Assembly (NCBI RefSeq): GCF_020085105.1
Contig: NC_058063.1
Location: forward strand, 17,516,262-17,580,261
Reading direction: 5' to 3'
Length of the DNA stretch: 64,000 nucleotides
DNA from: Siniperca chuatsi
Lineage: Eukaryota; Chordata; Actinopteri; Centrarchiformes; Sinipercidae
Positions 22,769-37,030 of the stretch are shown piece after piece. A model generated the notes under the pieces. That model saw only the letters and a program-made list of their open reading frames with translations. It searched no databases and had not been told where the DNA came from. Position 1 is the first letter of the stretch. Each line of letters begins with the position of its first letter. A program made the position numbers and the translations under genes.

Positions 22769-22889
22769 TTTCTAGGATGCGTACTGTATTCAGCAGTTTC
22801 TGATGTGTGCTTTGATCCTGAATGTGGGGAACTATGTGCTGCTGATGAGTCATGGATTCTAGAATGGATTCTAGAACGCCTTTGAGAGG

Positions 22890-22896
22890 TCACACA

Positions 22897-22950
<54 letters not shown>

Positions 22951-25856
22951 GACAACTCTGGACTTACAAGACACCACAAACAAATCATACAATACTACAG
23001 AGAAAGAAAAGTCCAAAAAGATCGAAAACCTACTCTAATAACTTTCACAGTCATATCTTCAGACGTTCATTGTCTTCAACAAAATTCATCAATCACAAAC
23101 AAAAAACATTTACTATTTAATACAGGAGAAATCTTAATAAATATTGATTATATAGTCCATCTTGCCTTTTCCTATGTTGGCAAACTTAAACACTTCAAAA
23201 TAAAACACCCATTCCAATTGTTTATCATCTGTTCACCAGAATATTGCAGCTTTTTTCTCTTTTTTGAGCCATTTCATGGAAAATTAACTCTTAAATCATC
23301 CTAAAAGAAAATGCAACTAATTTTCCACGTCTCCCAAACCACACAGCTCACACAGTCTGTTTTCCTTCTGAATATTGTTTGCAAACCAGAGGATGAATAC
23401 CAGTTCTCAACTGTGCAACTTAAGATATATATTCTAAGATATTCTAGATAAACAAGATTTAACTGATGATTCAAGGCAAAACTTGCGTTTAATTTGCATC
23501 GAGGTCCTTCATTTAGTTTTTCACGAGATATTATATAGGTTGATTTGTTGATAATATATATCAAGATATGTCTTAAGTGCATAAACAGAAAGGTGTAAGT
23601 TCATCATTGTACATGTAGGCCATTTAACAATGGAACTAACAAGCCATGAAAAGTGATGCAAATCCTTGATCAGGTTCTGAAGGGTTGCTTCCTTATTTCT
23701 CACGCTTTTACAGTGTGTTTGTGTGTGGGCTGCAACGTCAAGAATGACCAGATATTCTTAAGGTACTGGATGTTAGCAGATAAGAGTTGTTTTGTCTCAG
23801 TGAACTTCTGCATTTTTCTGTTGATCAGCTCGGTGTTGCTGCAACCTTTCTAGAAAGAAAAACCTGTTTTGCAGAGTTCCACCTTTTCTTTCAGATGAAT
23901 GAACAAAAAACACCTCACATCAAGAATAGTCACACGTCAGAGGGAAAGGACTGTGTCTTTCAGTGCATGTGCGTCATACAGAACCATCAAATAAGATTGT
24001 ATCACCTCTTTGCTCTGTGCTTACTCTGTCACTACTCAGATCCTTTACTTAAGTCAAAGTAACAATACTGCAATACAAAAACATTAAAAGTAACGTACTA
24101 GAAATGATACTCAGGTAAAAGTATTATGAGCAAATGTACTGAAAGTCAAAAGTAAAAGTACTCATAATTCAGAAACATAACTCCTGTGAGTGTTACGCTC
24201 TTATATATTATATTACTGGATTATTATGACTGATGCATCAATGTGTAAGTAGCAGTTTTATGTTGCATTTGGTCAGGATGGAGCTAGTTTATATACTGTT
24301 GGGTAGTTTAATGTATAACAGTTCATCATATTTTGTATGTAAAATCTAATGTGACGTGATGAACTTGTTAGCAAATAGTTGCTTATTTACACATCTAGCA
24401 ATTACGGAGCAACATTATTGTTCATGTGGAGTCATGTTTCTGGCCCCCTGATGAATATTCACTCTCTTTTAGCTCTGTTTTTTGTCTCCACCAACTCCTG
24501 AAGGAAATATCTGGCTCTTTAGCAGCTAAATGCTCCACTATGTTCACCAGCTTGTCTCTAACTGTGTCTGTCTGCCATTTGGTGCTAAGCAGGTAGTGTA
24601 CAGTGGAATTTCAGAGCTTTTTCGCTGAAAACAGCTGCCTGCTGCCACCAAGCATTAGCTAAAAAACTTCCCCCTTTTTGAAACAAGCAGGTCACTTTTT
24701 GTTAGAACTGAAGAAGAGAGAGAAACAACAGCAACAAAATCAAATGAAGCAGATAGTTATCAATACACAGTAAAAAGTTGGGTTAGTTCAGTATTCACGT
24801 TAAATGATGTTTTGACCCATCACTTGGCCAAAAACTGCTAAATTAAAGAACACCTTTGACTACAAAATGAGTTGCATTGAATGTCAACGTATACACTAAT
24901 GAAACAACATCACGCAAGCCTTTATGTCCAAACCAGCAATATATTCCTACAGACAGCACTTTGCAGCCTGTGCATACAACGGATTATCAATTATAAATAT
25001 GCAACCACCGTCCTCAGTGTAGCCTCACTAGAATTAACCAGAAAAACTGAGACAGTTAAACAAAAATGGCCGACAATAAATAAAAAGAGCTATGGACACT
25101 ACAGAGGGTGCAACAAGCATTATCAGTTTGCATAAATTAAACAGTCTGCCATTACTTATAGAATCAACATCACCAAAGCAGACAACACGGACATGTAGAA
25201 ACTCATCTAAGTTTTGAGTGAGTCCTACACCCTTGAACCAGGAAAAAACAGCATGTAAATAGATTTGCAGGGTTTTACAACAACTCTGTCTTACTGATGT
25301 CAAAAGCAAATGATTCAATGATTAAATCTGTTGTCATCCACAAAAGACAAAAAGTCTGAAACAAAATCCTTTATTTAACCAGGTTAAAGTCGAGATTAGA
25401 ATTTAAATCTGTCTCAATTTTAAAATGTAGGTTCTGCAGGCTCAGTATTTCTTGGAAAAAGCTGCAAAAAGTGGTTAAAAAGTTACATCTTTTACATACT
25501 GTAATACAGTGCAGTTTGACAATTGAGATGCCACAGAAAGGAGGGTAAACAACATTTTTGTGCAGCTTACAATCAGATCACAGCTCTCTTATCACTTGAC
25601 TGAAAAGTACGTACAGGTTCTGCGTGCAAGTGAATCGAAAACCTGTGAGACAACATCTGACTAGATAAGAGAACTAAATGTGCTTTAACACAGTTGTCAG
25701 GTGACAGTGTAGATTATTAGAATTTTAATTTATGAAAATGTGCATTTTCATTGTTCAACAACTTCTTATTGGGCTTTTGCAAATATCAGTGGTGGAAGAA
25801 GTATCTTTTTCTTAACTAAAAGTAGCAATACGACAGTATAAAAATACTCCATTACA
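22890..25856. other. Non-coding spacer, unit 2
   Basis: Near-identical counterpart of 4776-7741, with a (CA)n tract at about 22893-22947 and the two 'agtaaaagtact' MITE fragments. No gene is supported. Confidence 0.5.
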
Positions 25857-27220
25857 AGTAGAAGTCTTGCATTCAAAACTGTACTTCAGTTCATAAGTAT
25901 TAGCAGCAAAATACATCGTGTTGCCAATTTATTAAGTACACCTATCTTAGATTTATTGCAGGACTGTTGTAATAATGTATTAGTTTGACCTTCATGAGGG
26001 TTATAATGTTCAGTTTTTGTAGAAACAGTTTTAGAGACGTGTTGATTCAACTTTATGGTCATCTTGGAGACTGCAGTTTGTTGTGCTGTTGAACTGTATT
26101 GTTTTATAAATCTGTAAAGCCAGTACTGTAGGGAGTGAGTGAGTGAGTGAACACTGGAAAGGAGAGCTTCCAACAGACACAAAACAGAGCAACACCCCCG
26201 GCTGAAATACCAAGTCTTTAGGGAGTCCTGACAGGTATGCGTCACGGTCGAAGCCTAACAGCACATACACAGACTGCACCGAAACCTAAATAGTCCTATT
26301 TGCCAACACACACACCTGTCAAAAACGTCAGTACACCTGTATTGTTCTCACCCGCACTGACAATACCACCTGTCACTTCTCAAAACATATCATATTCACT
26401 ATTATGTAAGTTGATCCTGGTGCTTGTGACACAGTAGTACATTCAGTACATTCAGATCAGCAGTACAGTATGTCCTTGACCAGAGTCAAAACAATTTGTA
26501 CAGGTAAGGTTGGGCAAAAGTGTTTTTTTAACCTCATGAATACATTATTGTTTCCTACATTAGATACATGTTTATCTTCACTACATATTTATATTCCCCT
26601 TGTAAATTTCTGTATCGACGTATTGTGTAAAAACTAATTTAAAGAGATTATACTAATGTTGTTTTGTGTACTTAGATTCTAAACTTAGACTGTACATAAG
26701 GAAATGCAGGAAACCCCCTGGAGGTTTGCAGCGACCACGGGAGCCACCTGGAGGCCGGCGAACCAGATCAGGGGTCGACGGAGCAGCCGGACAGGGAGCC
26801 AGCGATGGGATGACTGGCAGAGGGGGGACAGAGAGTCATAGGAGGCCGGCGCCGAAGACGAAGGCTGGGACCCTCTGGAGGCTTGAGGTGAAGACGAAGG
26901 CGGCGACCCTCTGGAACCTGGCGGCGAAGGTGGGGACCCTCTGGAACCTGGCGGCGAAGGCGGGAACCCGCTGGAGGCCTGCAGTGAAGGCGGGAGCCAT
27001 CTGGAGGCTGGCGAACAGATTTAGAAATGTGTTGATTCAACTTTATGGTCATCTTGGAGGCTGCAGTTTGTTGTGCTGTTGCACTGTATTGTTTTATACT
27101 GACAGGTGTTTTGTCCACCCCATTTATATCAATGAGGTTAGGCCAAATAACAGAAACACCTCTCTGCATAATGCAATGCAGTTAAACTACATATATATTC
27201 TATTTAGAGTGCTACATTTA
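25857..27220. repeat. Repeat nest, unit 2, single copy with internal deletions
   Basis: Corresponds to 7742-9373. At about 26107 the dispersed repeat is joined directly to the middle of the LTR-like fossil, so the (TA)n empty site and the end of that fossil are missing. A second deletion near 26319 removes the text between cacacctgt and caaaaacgtcag. The minisatellite lies at 26710-27020. Confidence 0.75.
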
Positions 27221-30200
27221 TCATATAAAACTTTGTCCTTCGCCCTCCGTGGGTGGTCTCATCCTTCGAGCTCGGGTCCTCTACCAGAGGCCTGGGAGCT
27301 TGAGGGTTCTGCGCAGTATCTTTGCTGTTCCTAGTACTGCACTCTTCTGGACCGAGATGTCTGGTGTTCTTCCAGGGATCTGCTGTAGCCACTCCTCCAG
27401 TTTGGGGGTCACTGCCCCGAGTGCGCAGATGACCACGGGCACCACTGTTGCCTTCACCTTCCAGGTCTTCTCCAGCTCTTCTCTGAGCCCTTGGTATTTC
27501 TCTAGTTTCTCGTGTTCCTTTTTCCTGATGTTGCCATCGCTTGGTATTGCCACGTCAACCACAACGGCTTTCCTCTGCTGTTTGTCAACCACCACGATGT
27601 CAGGCTGGTTCGCCATTACCATTCTGTCAGTCTGAATCTGGAAGTCCCACAGGATCTTGGCTTGGTCATTCTCTACCACCTTTGGAGTTGTTTCCCACTT
27701 TGACCTCGGGGTTTCCAGTCCATACTCAGTGCAGATGTTCCTGTACACTATGCCAGCTACTTGGTTATGGCGTTCCATGTATGCTTTTCCTGCCAGCATC
27801 TTACACCCTGCCGTTATGTGCTGGATTGTCTCAGGGGCCTCTTTGCACAGCCTACACCTTGGGTCTTGTCTGGTGTGGTAGATCTGGGCCTCTATTGCTC
27901 TGGTGCTCAGGGCCTGTTCCTGTGCAGCCATGATGAGTGCCTCTGTGCTGTCCTTCAGTCCAGCCCGCTCTAGCCATTGGTAGGACTTCTTGATATCAGC
28001 CACTTCAGTTATGTTCCGGTGGTACATCCCGTGTAGGGGTTTGTCCTCCCATGATGGTCCTTCCTCCAGCACGTCTTCCTCTGTTCCCCATTGCCTGAGA
28101 CATTCCCTGAGCACGTCATCTGTTGGGGCCTTATCTTGGATGTACTTGTGGATCTTGGATGTTTCATCCTGGATAGTGGCTCTCACACTCACTAGTCCAC
28201 GGCCGCCTTCCTTACGGCTAACGTACAGTCTCAGGGTGCTGGATTTCAGCCATGCATGGTGAGGAGCTTTCGCGTCTTAACGTCTGTGGTCTGTATCTCT
28301 TCCTTTGGCCACCTTATTATTCCCGCAGGGTATCTGATCACTGGCAGGGCGTAGCTGTTTATTGCCTGGGCCTTGTTCTTGCCATTGAGCTGACTTCTTA
28401 GGACTTGCCTTACTCGTTGGAGGTATTTGGCCGTTGCTGTCTTCCTTGTCGCCTCTTCGAGGTTGCCATTTGCCTGTGGTATTCCAAGGTACTTGTAACC
28501 ATCCTCAATGTCTGCTATTGTTCCTTCTGGGAGTGAGACCCCTTCTGTTTGGACTACCTTCCCTCTCTTTGTCACCATTCGACTGAACTTCTCAAGCCCG
28601 AATGACATCCCAATGTCAGAGCTGTAGATCCTGGTGGTGTGGCTCAGTGGGTCGATGTCCCGCTCGCTCTTAGCGTATAGCTTGATGTCATCCATGTAGA
28701 GGAGGTGACTGATGGTGGCCCCGTTCCTGAGTCGGTATCCATAGCCAGTCTTGTTGATTATTTGGCTGAGGGGGTTCAGACCTATGCAGAACAGCAGTGG
28801 GGACAGAGCATCTCCTTGGTATATGCCACATTTGATGGATACTTGTGCAAGTGGCTTGCCATTGGCCTCAGGGGTGGTTTTCCACAGCCTCATCGAGTTT
28901 GCAATGAAGTCTCTTAGAGTCCTGTTGATGTTGTACATCTCTAAGCATTCAGTGATCCATGTGTGCGGCATTGAGTCATATGCTTTCTTGTAATCAATCC
29001 AGGAAGTGCACAGGTTGGTGTGTCGGGCTCTGCAGTCTTGGGTGACTGTTCTGTCAACCAGGAGTTGGTGTTTGGCTCCTCTGGTTCCTCTACCAATGCC
29101 CTTCTGTGCTTTGTTGATGTATTGATCCATGTGTCCACTTATCTTAGCCGCGATGATGCCTGACATGAGCTTCCATGTTGTGGAGAGACAGGTTGTTGGC
29201 CGATAGTTGGATGGGACTGTACCCTTTGCGGGATCCTTCAGGATCAGGATTGTGCGCCTTCGGTAAGCCATTCAGGGTGCGTCCCATCTCTTAGCAGCTG
29301 GTTCATTTGTGCTGCTAGGCGCTCATGGAGTGCAGTGAGCTTCTTTAGCCAGTAGGTGTGGATCCTGTCAGGGCCCGGTGCTGTCCAGTTCTTCATACCT
29401 GAGACTCTTTCTTGGATGTCTGCCGCTGTGATGGTGACTGGATTCTGTTCAGGGAGGTTGCTGTGGTCCTTTCTCAGAGCCGCCAGCCACTGTGCATCAC
29501 TGTTGTGTGATGCCTCCCTCTCCCATATACTTTTCCAGTACTGCTCCGTTTCCAGCCTTGGTGGGTCTGCTCTGCTGTTATTACCCTGCCATTGAGCGTA
29601 CACTTTCGCAGGTTGAGTTGCGAACAGCCGGTTTATTCTTCTGGCTTCATTATCTCTCGTGTATCTCTTTAGGCGGATGGCCAAGGCTTGGAGCCTTTGT
29701 TTGGCAGTTTCGAGTGCTTCAGGTATGGGCATCTGGTTGTACTTCTTGGGTACTTGCTTTCTCATTGCACCTCTCTCAGCCTCTGTCAGTTGGCTCACTT
29801 CTCTCCGGGCCTCCTTGATTTTTGCCTCCAACCTTCGTTTCCATGGTGGGTACTGTCTCTCATGGCTCCCATGGTTGCTCTTGTAGCCAAGCATCTCTAG
29901 GATCACTGCTGCTGAGGCGTATATCAGCTCATTGGTTTCAGTGATGGTTGTGGTAGGGATCGCTCTCAATGCTGCATTCACATCTTCTAGGAGACTTTCT
30001 GATGGTACTTCACTTAGCCGTTGTAGTTGGCGTCGGGGTTGCCTTGTATTCATCCTCGCCATGATCTTATCTTTCAGGTCAGTCGCTGCCTCGTTCAGCG
30101 TGATTTCTCTTGGGGCTTCGTACCCAATCTCTGGTTGGGGAGCTGCTGGTTGCTCCCCTCTGACCTGTAGTCCTGGCTCCCCCTTGCCGTAGCATTTGTG

Positions 30201-30587
30201 TTGTATCTCGTCAATCTCAAGTTGTGATAGCAGTTGCCGCTTGTGGATGTTGGAACACTGAGCTACTAATTGCTTCGCTGTAAGCCTTGATTGTGGGTTT
30301 CGAAGTAACCATTCATCTCACATCCTGTGCATGTAACCCCTCTGACTAGGGTTACTGGAGTAGTAGCATTCCAACAGAGCCTTATTATCGCATCTCGCCC
30401 ATCTCCGTCGTGTTCCAGTAGCCCATTTGTCGTCTCGATGCCCTGGTTCCCCAACACCTGACGGAGACCTTGTTTGGCTGGGCGACATCTGAGCCTGCAT
30501 GTCATATATTCCATTGTCACTCATCATCATCATGAGGTAGGCAGCAGCGTGAAGGGTCTTGCCTAAGGACCCACACTGGATCACACA

Positions 30588-30590
<3 letters not shown>
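27221..30590 (-). mobile_element. Rex6-type non-LTR retrotransposon (R4 clade), copy B
   Basis: A near-identical paralogue of copy A, carried along by the segmental duplication. The reading frame runs from about 30584 to the stop at 27281, with the same LLYMDDIKLYAKSE catalytic motif, CCHC finger and PDIVVVDKQ/VVDVAIP endonuclease. It shares the TGA after YMHRM with copy A. Its own lesions are a net 10-base loss near 28247, which removes part of the GGFHPKSSTLRL segment and shifts the frame, and a one-base loss near 29259. The C-terminal 303 residues and the N-terminal 272 residues after the TGA are each open. Confidence 0.88.

Positions 30591-30654
<64 letters not shown>
30591..30654. repeat. 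(TA)32 at the 5' junction of Rex6 copy B
   Basis: Same position as 14853-14876 but much longer (64 against 24 bases), showing fast microsatellite change after duplication. Confidence 0.95.
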
Positions 30655-30656
<2 letters not shown>

Positions 30657-30680
30657 AATACTACTGCTGTTGTATTACAC

Positions 30681-31000
30681 TGTCACAGCCCAGCTCTTAG
30701 ACTGGGACAAAAAACAGGAAACACTGGGGTATACTAAATAATAAAGTAATTTATTTACAACAAAATAACCAAAACAAATCCAAAAAATAGGTGGGAGGAA
30801 TCTGTAAAGCCAGTACTGTAGGGAGTGAGTGAGTGAGTGAACACAAGAAAGGAAAGCTTCCAACAGACACAAAACAGAGCAACACCCCTGGCTGAAATAC
30901 CAAGTCTTTAGGGAGTCCTGACAGGTATGCGTCACGGTCGAAGCCTAACAGCACATACACAGACAGCACCGAAACCTAAATAGTCCTATTTGACAACACA
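30681..31000 (-). mobile_element. LTR-like fossil, unit 2
   Basis: Counterpart of 14903-15220. It has the same TGTGACA end and AATAAA-type signal on the minus strand, and no internal coding region beside it. Confidence 0.45.
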
Positions 31001-31489
31001 CATACCTGTAAAACAAACACTGATATTTTCATTTAAATCCTGAGTATCAAGATTGCCTAGACACTTTGCATTCATGTCCAATTGGTGAGACGGCTTTTGG
31101 AAAAACCTGATCAAAAACGTCGGTACACCTGTATTGTTCTCACCCGCACTGACAATACCACCTGTCACTTCTCAAAACATATCATATTCACTATTATGTA
31201 AGTTGATCCTGGTGCTTGTGACACAGTAGTACATTCAGTACATTCAGATCAGCAGTACAGTATGTCCTTAACCAGAGTCAAAACAATTTGTACAGGTAAG
31301 GTTGGGCAAAAGTGTTTTTTTTTAACCTCATGAATACATTATTGTTTCCGACATTAGATACATGTTTATCTTCACCACATATTTATATTATTCTTGTAAA
31401 TTTCTGTACCGACTATAAGTGTATTGTGTAAAAACTAATTTAAAGAGATTATACTAATGTTGTTTTGTGTACTTAGATTCTAAACGTAT

Positions 31490-32463
31490 ACTGTACATAA
31501 GGAAATGCAGGAAACCCCCTGGAGGTTTGCGGCGACCACGGGAGCCATCTGGAGGCCGGCGAACCAGATCAGGGGTCGATGGAGCAGCGGGACAGGGAGC
31601 TGGCGACGGAGCAGCCGGACAGCGAGCCAGTGACGGGATGACTGGCAGAGGGGGGACAGAGAGTCATAGGAGGCCGGCGCCGAAGATGAAGGCTGGGACC
31701 TTCTGGAGGCTGGCGGCGAAGACGAATGTGGGGACCCTCTGGAGGCTTGAGGTGAAGACGAAGGCGGCGACCCTCTGGAACCTGGCGGCGAAGGTGGGGA
31801 CCCTCTGGAACCTGGCGGCGAAGGCGGGAACCCGCTGGAGGCCTGCAGTGAAGGCGGGAGCCATCTGGAGGCTGGCGAACCAGATCAGGGGTCGATTGAG
31901 CAGCAGGACAGGGAGCTGGCGACGGAGCAGCCGGACAGTGAGCCGGTGATGGGATGACTGGCAGAGGAGCGAGCTGGACCAGTGGTGTCCAAGAGTCCGG
32001 ATCCTGCCACTCTGGCCGAGAAGGAGGGTACGGCTGCTGCTGTGACCCAGCCGATGGTTCAGCAGCTTGTTGCGACCCAGCAGTCGGTCCTGCGGTGTGC
32101 CGCGATCCAACCGAGAAAGGAGGCGACTGTGATATAGCAGGGAGTCTGAGGAGCTGCTGTGATCCAGCCGGGGAAGGAGTCGAATGCGATCTAGCAGGGA
32201 GTCCGGGGAGCTGCTGCGATCCAGCCGAGAAGGGAGTCGACTGCGATCCAGCAGGGAGTCCGGGGAGCTGCTGCGGCCCGGCGGAGAGTCCGGGGGCGAG
32301 GAGCTGCTGCCATCCTGCAGGGGGTGCTGGCTGCTGCAACGGAAGTGATGACTGGAGTGGGTGTGGGTGGATTGGTGGAGAGTACCAACGGAGACAATCC
32401 ACCTGCTCTTGAATGGGGTCCGTGGAGCTCGGGCTGTAATCCTTCGGTGTGGGTACGATCTTC
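31490..32463 (-). mobile_element. LTR-retrotransposon leader/gag-type fossil, unit 2
   Basis: Paralogue of 15720-16716. A Pro/Gln-rich minus-strand frame of 277 residues spans 31569-32402, but the plus strand is open too, as expected of a minisatellite with units divisible by three. There are no enzyme domains, so this is a broken remnant. Confidence 0.5.
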
Positions 32464-32778
32464 TGTTACGGACAGACAGGCAGGAGACACCGATACAGAA
32501 ACAGATGGATCTTTATTGGGTTACAGCCAGAGCAGACAGGTATGCAGGTAAGCTCACAACCAGACGATGACGTACGGAGACGGGGAAACACGCTGAAGTG
32601 GAATATAGGAGTCGTAGAGAATCCCATGTAGAGTACTTCGTAAAATGAGATCGGACAACAGGCTGAGGTGAGTGATGTACTTTTTTCCTGGCTGTGATTA
32701 GGTGCTGATGGGGAGCAGGAGTGTGATAGGGTGCAGGTGTGTGATTAATTGATAGTGGAGCCTGGCGTGTCTGTGACA
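32464..32778 (-). mobile_element. LTR fossil, 315 bp, unit 2
   Basis: Nearly identical to 16717-17031, with the same TG...CA ends, TATA-like box and AATAAA. It shares the position of its partner beside TRIM copy 3, so it was copied with the unit and does not mark a separate insertion. Confidence 0.7.
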
Positions 32779-33366
32779 CTTTGCAGCTGAAACATCTATT
32801 AATGTTGTAGCTTATACAAATTGCAAAATAATGAAGTCATCATTAATTAAACATATACTATAAATAGTTAAAAAATACTTAAGCAGAATTTAAACTTATG
32901 TTAAATACATACAAAAACGACAAACGAATTGTCCTTAAATGGGCGAGAATTCAAAATGACACATTTTCACAGTTTTTATATTTCAAAACATGACTTTTAT
33001 TTTCAGTTTCACAGTTTGTATCTCACAGCCCATTTAGGCTATGGAATAAAGTTTTGCAATGCCTTCAACAATATTTAAAGCATTTTATTCAAAGAAAGAA
33101 CAATAACAATAATAAAGATTCAAAGAAAACAATTCATGTTGTGAGAAATAGCATCATGTATTCCGCAGAGTGTTGCTGTGTTATTAAAAACAGAAATAAC
33201 TGATGAATTTCGGCCTGTTGCAGGTCAGTGTCGAATACTGTTACAGTACAATAAATGTGTTTAAACCAAAATAGGTTCAAAAATGTTCTTGATCTAAAAA
33301 AAGAACAAAAATATCTGTTTTTAACATCATCCTTTCTAATGGCACATCACACATCTGACTCAATGA

Positions 33367-36129
33367 TTATGTCCTGTCCTTCCCTGACCCTTCCCTCAAG
33401 AGGACAGATAATGAGCGGGCGGAGTTCTTTCCATTTTCTTGAACACAGGGGTTAAAGTATGGGTAGAGAGGCTCAGAGAAGTGACACCCGCTGTAGCGTA
33501 AATGAGTGTCTTTGCTTCTGCGTCGTAGAAAGACACCGACCCTTCCTCGTAGTCCAGGAAGATACCGACTTTCTGGGGGTTTCCTGGCATTTGAGGGTGA
33601 CGGAGGGGCCGCGCAGGCGCTGAGACTGCCACCTTTTAGCCGGCAGATCGCCCAGTAACCGCTGTCGGGACGAATAGTGATGGCCCCCTTCCTGTTGATG
33701 GACTCTCTAGCCACTCCAAGATCCCAGTCAGTTTTATCTCCAACCTGAAACACAACGTACAAAATACAAAGTCAGACACACCAAACACTTTCAAACAACC
33801 AGCTCAGACATGCATATGACAGCGGAAAATTATTTTTAGGCTTTTTCTGTACAGTATCATGTTAAATGTAATGTGTTACTCCAACTGAAAATTTTGAGCT
33901 TAAAGTGTGTTTTCTTGTTTCTGAGCTCCTACCTGAACCACCCAGTAGCGTCTTCCAGATGTGAAGCTTTGTTTCCCCAAAACGCAGACGCAGGAGTCAA
34001 ATCGCTGAGGATTGTCTGGGAGCGGGGCCTTCTGGCTGCTGAGGCTCACCTGTGGATCAATGAAATCATGGTTATCATCGTCATCTTCATCATATTGAAC
34101 ATTGGCCTGATTAGCAACATTGTCGTTGTCACCGCTACCAATTAATTGCCTTATCATGTTTTACATGTCCTGCTGTCTTTACAGTCTTAAATGTGAGAAA
34201 CTATTCTGAAGAACTATTAGTTTCCTAAGGCGACTGTGCTCTTCACACATTTAAGTCAATGATCGTACGATCAGACAATACCTTCTTTCTGTCTGGAGAC
34301 AGGACCAGCCAGCCTGAAGCAGTCTCGGGGTCCAGAGTGACATCGACTGCAGAAACAAAGAAGAAAAACAGTGAGTCGGATAATAAAAAAGGGTACTAAT
34401 AAAGGTTAAACTAGGTTATTGAAATAAGCAATGGATGTATGATTGTGAACATACCTGCATATTGATCCATCTTGTCTGCTTCTGCAAAAACGGAGAACGA
34501 AAAGGTTGATTTCATGCATTGATTTTCACAATCTATCGCTCGAATCTTTGGTCATTTTGTGAAGTAGATAAAGATTTTCAGCCAAAAGACTACTGACCTT
34601 CTGCAGACAGTTTGTTCCCAAGTTCCTGGCAGATGTCCACCAGCTTAGAGACAGCTCTCCTCACTGTCCCCATGCAGTTATCTGAGTGGACTGCCACCTC
34701 AGACCAGTCTTTAGTGGATGGGAGTTTACTTAGAGATGGGAAGCTCTAAAATAGGGAAGACACATGGGGTTTCTCATGAGTTCTTGAAATGCTGACGCAG
34801 CACAGAAATGTTGAAATGCAGTTCAGGTATCTAACCTGTAGGAGGTGAAGAGGGTGCTGAGTGAGCTCCAGGTGCTGCAGCTCGCTGCTCCTCGTCTGCA
34901 GTTGGTTGATTTCCTGCTCCAGCTCGACCAGCAGCTCCTCGGCTCTCCTCTCAGCTTCTCCCTGCCTCTCCTCGAGCTCCTCGACCAGCCCGGCCTGTTG
35001 TCTCTCAATGGCGGTTATCAGCAGGGTGCAGACCTGAGCGCTGCTCTGTATCTCTCTCTGTGATTTTCTGTCGATTGAAACAATAGAACATGTAAATTTA
35101 CAGATAAAAACAGACACACCTGAGCAGTTAACTCTTTTTGAACATGCATCCAGACAACAATGCCGGCCTTACTTTGCTGAGATCCACTGAATTTTTATCT
35201 GCTCCATTTTGCTCAGTCTGGCGTGGATCATCTGTTGAATGTCGGCCTTCGTCTCCCTCAAATGCATCTGCAAAAGGTTAGAAGATATAACATTTTGGTT
35301 TAATGGCTTCAAGGGAAAATATGTTGACTGGGTGACTGAGTTTATTTTCTCACTTAAAAATGACAAAATACAGAAACAATAAAATAAACTTTTCCTCACC
35401 TTGATCCTCTTGCTCTCCTTCTCCATGGGGACGGTCTCATGGTGTTTATGGTGCCTCTCTGTGCAACTCACGCACACAGGCGTCTGGTCGTTCTTGCAGA
35501 ACATCGTCAGCGGCTTGTTGTGATTTCTGCAGAGCTGACCGGTGGGGAAGGTGGCCGGATCCGTCAGCCGGTGTCTCTGCAGGGCTGGATCCCTCAGGTG
35601 TGGTGTGAGGTGAAGCTCACAGTAAGACACCTGACACACGAGGCACGACTTGACCGCTGTTGACTCGTTTCCCTGGCAGATGTCACAGGGAACTTCGTCA
35701 GCCTCGAAGAGTTGGTTTGGGGAATGTTTCACAACGTCGACATCCTCCTCTTGTGTTTTTGTGGGCAGCAGAGACCTTTTGATTTGAATTCACTTCTGTT
35801 AAATCTCAATTCAATTCAAATATTTAGCTTTTTTATATGATTTGCAATCATCCGAAAGAACCAGAATGCTTCAAAAAGTAATAAAGAGATTCAAAACAAA
35901 CCTTGTAAAGATTTCAATGATTTCAGCAAATCCTCGGTTGATCCTGAGTTCTGGACGTTTTCTGAATGTCTCTTTTGCACAGCGGACACTCCGACTTGTC
36001 CTTCATGTCCCAGAAGCCTTCGATGCAGTCCAGGCAAAAGTTGTGTCCACATGGGATGGAGACAGGGTTGTTGTAGGTGTCCAGACAGATGCAGCACCTG
36101 AACTGCACATCATACGGCACGGAGGCCAT
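33367..36129 (-). pseudogene. TRIM copy 3: bloodthirsty-type TRIM with several frameshifts
   Basis: All nine exons are present: 35902-36129, 35400-35775, 35173-35267, 34836-35067, 34598-34745, 34455-34481, 34282-34346, 33933-34049 and 33367-33744. Against copy 2, the RING exon gains one base (T-run near 35973), the 96 bp exon loses one (T-run near 35193), the coiled-coil exon loses two (CT-run near 35053) and the SPRY exon differs by single bases near 33496, 33611 and 33645. As written the protein would stop soon after the RING. Nearly all changes sit in short homopolymers or dinucleotide runs, and similar ones occur in the surrounding non-coding DNA. They may therefore be assembly errors in a near-identical repeat and not true lesions. 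Splice sites and TATA box are intact. Confidence 0.75.
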
Positions 36130-37022
36130 GTTCCTGGCTGGAAAAAACACATTATATTACTTAAACATGGAACACAGGGAAACAGATACTCACTATTACT
36201 CACTTGTCATAGCATCAGAATGATTTGCAATTAATGACAATGACACAAGGAAAATAGAGCTTCTCAGGATTGCACCACACCGATGACGAATTGTTTTGAA
36301 TAAGACAGATAAATCTAACACTGACCAATATTAAGCTACTCCTCAAAACGCTGCTCATTGCATGCTACAAATAAATGAGCACTATAATAATAATATTAAC
36401 ATAGCTGGTGATAATTTAATGACCAGTTGGTGCTTGCCAAGAAATAGTGGATCGCTCTAAAACAGCTATTCAATTCATCAGACACTGCTACTCATTGCCA
36501 GCTCTGTTAGACAGTTAGTAGATTTAGGTGACTACTTAGTGGTCACTATAGGTGTTTAAATAATAAATCAAATTGTGTAGACCAAAGTTTGGCAAAATTA
36601 TTCTTTGTAGCTTGCAACATGTTGCAAAGACAGAAGTTAGAAAAATCAAACACTTAATGACAAAGGATTTCAAGTAACTAAATAACGATTGCAAATATTG
36701 CAATAAAAGTAGAAGTTGCAGAATCCTTGTCTTATATACTTTATATATCTGTCATATCACTGTTATTTACAACATTTAAGTCTTTAGTAATTATGATCAC
36801 CTGGAAAAATCTGAATAAAGATTAAACTAATGCCATAAAGCCTGTTTTATTTGGTCAGTCCTTAGTTATTTCTAATCATAGATACCATTAATGTAATGAA
36901 TTCTACGTTCTACACTTTTCTTGTTGCAGTAGTCAACCCTCTTACCTGTTTGGGTTGTCATGTCGAGTGTCCTGATTGTCCTCACAGATGCAGCACATAC
37001 TGCAGATGCAGAGTGCAGGAAG

Positions 37023-37030
37023 TTTATATA
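37023..37030 (-). promoter_or_regulatory. TATA box of TRIM copy 3
   Basis: Same TATATAAA and downstream leader-exon donor as in copies 1 and 2. Confidence 0.5.

Noticed and set aside
31954-32412. Cys/Asp/Pro-rich plus-strand frame that looks like a repeat protein
   Set aside because: The minisatellite has units divisible by three and both strands are open. The minus-strand reading in the LTR leader explains the composition.
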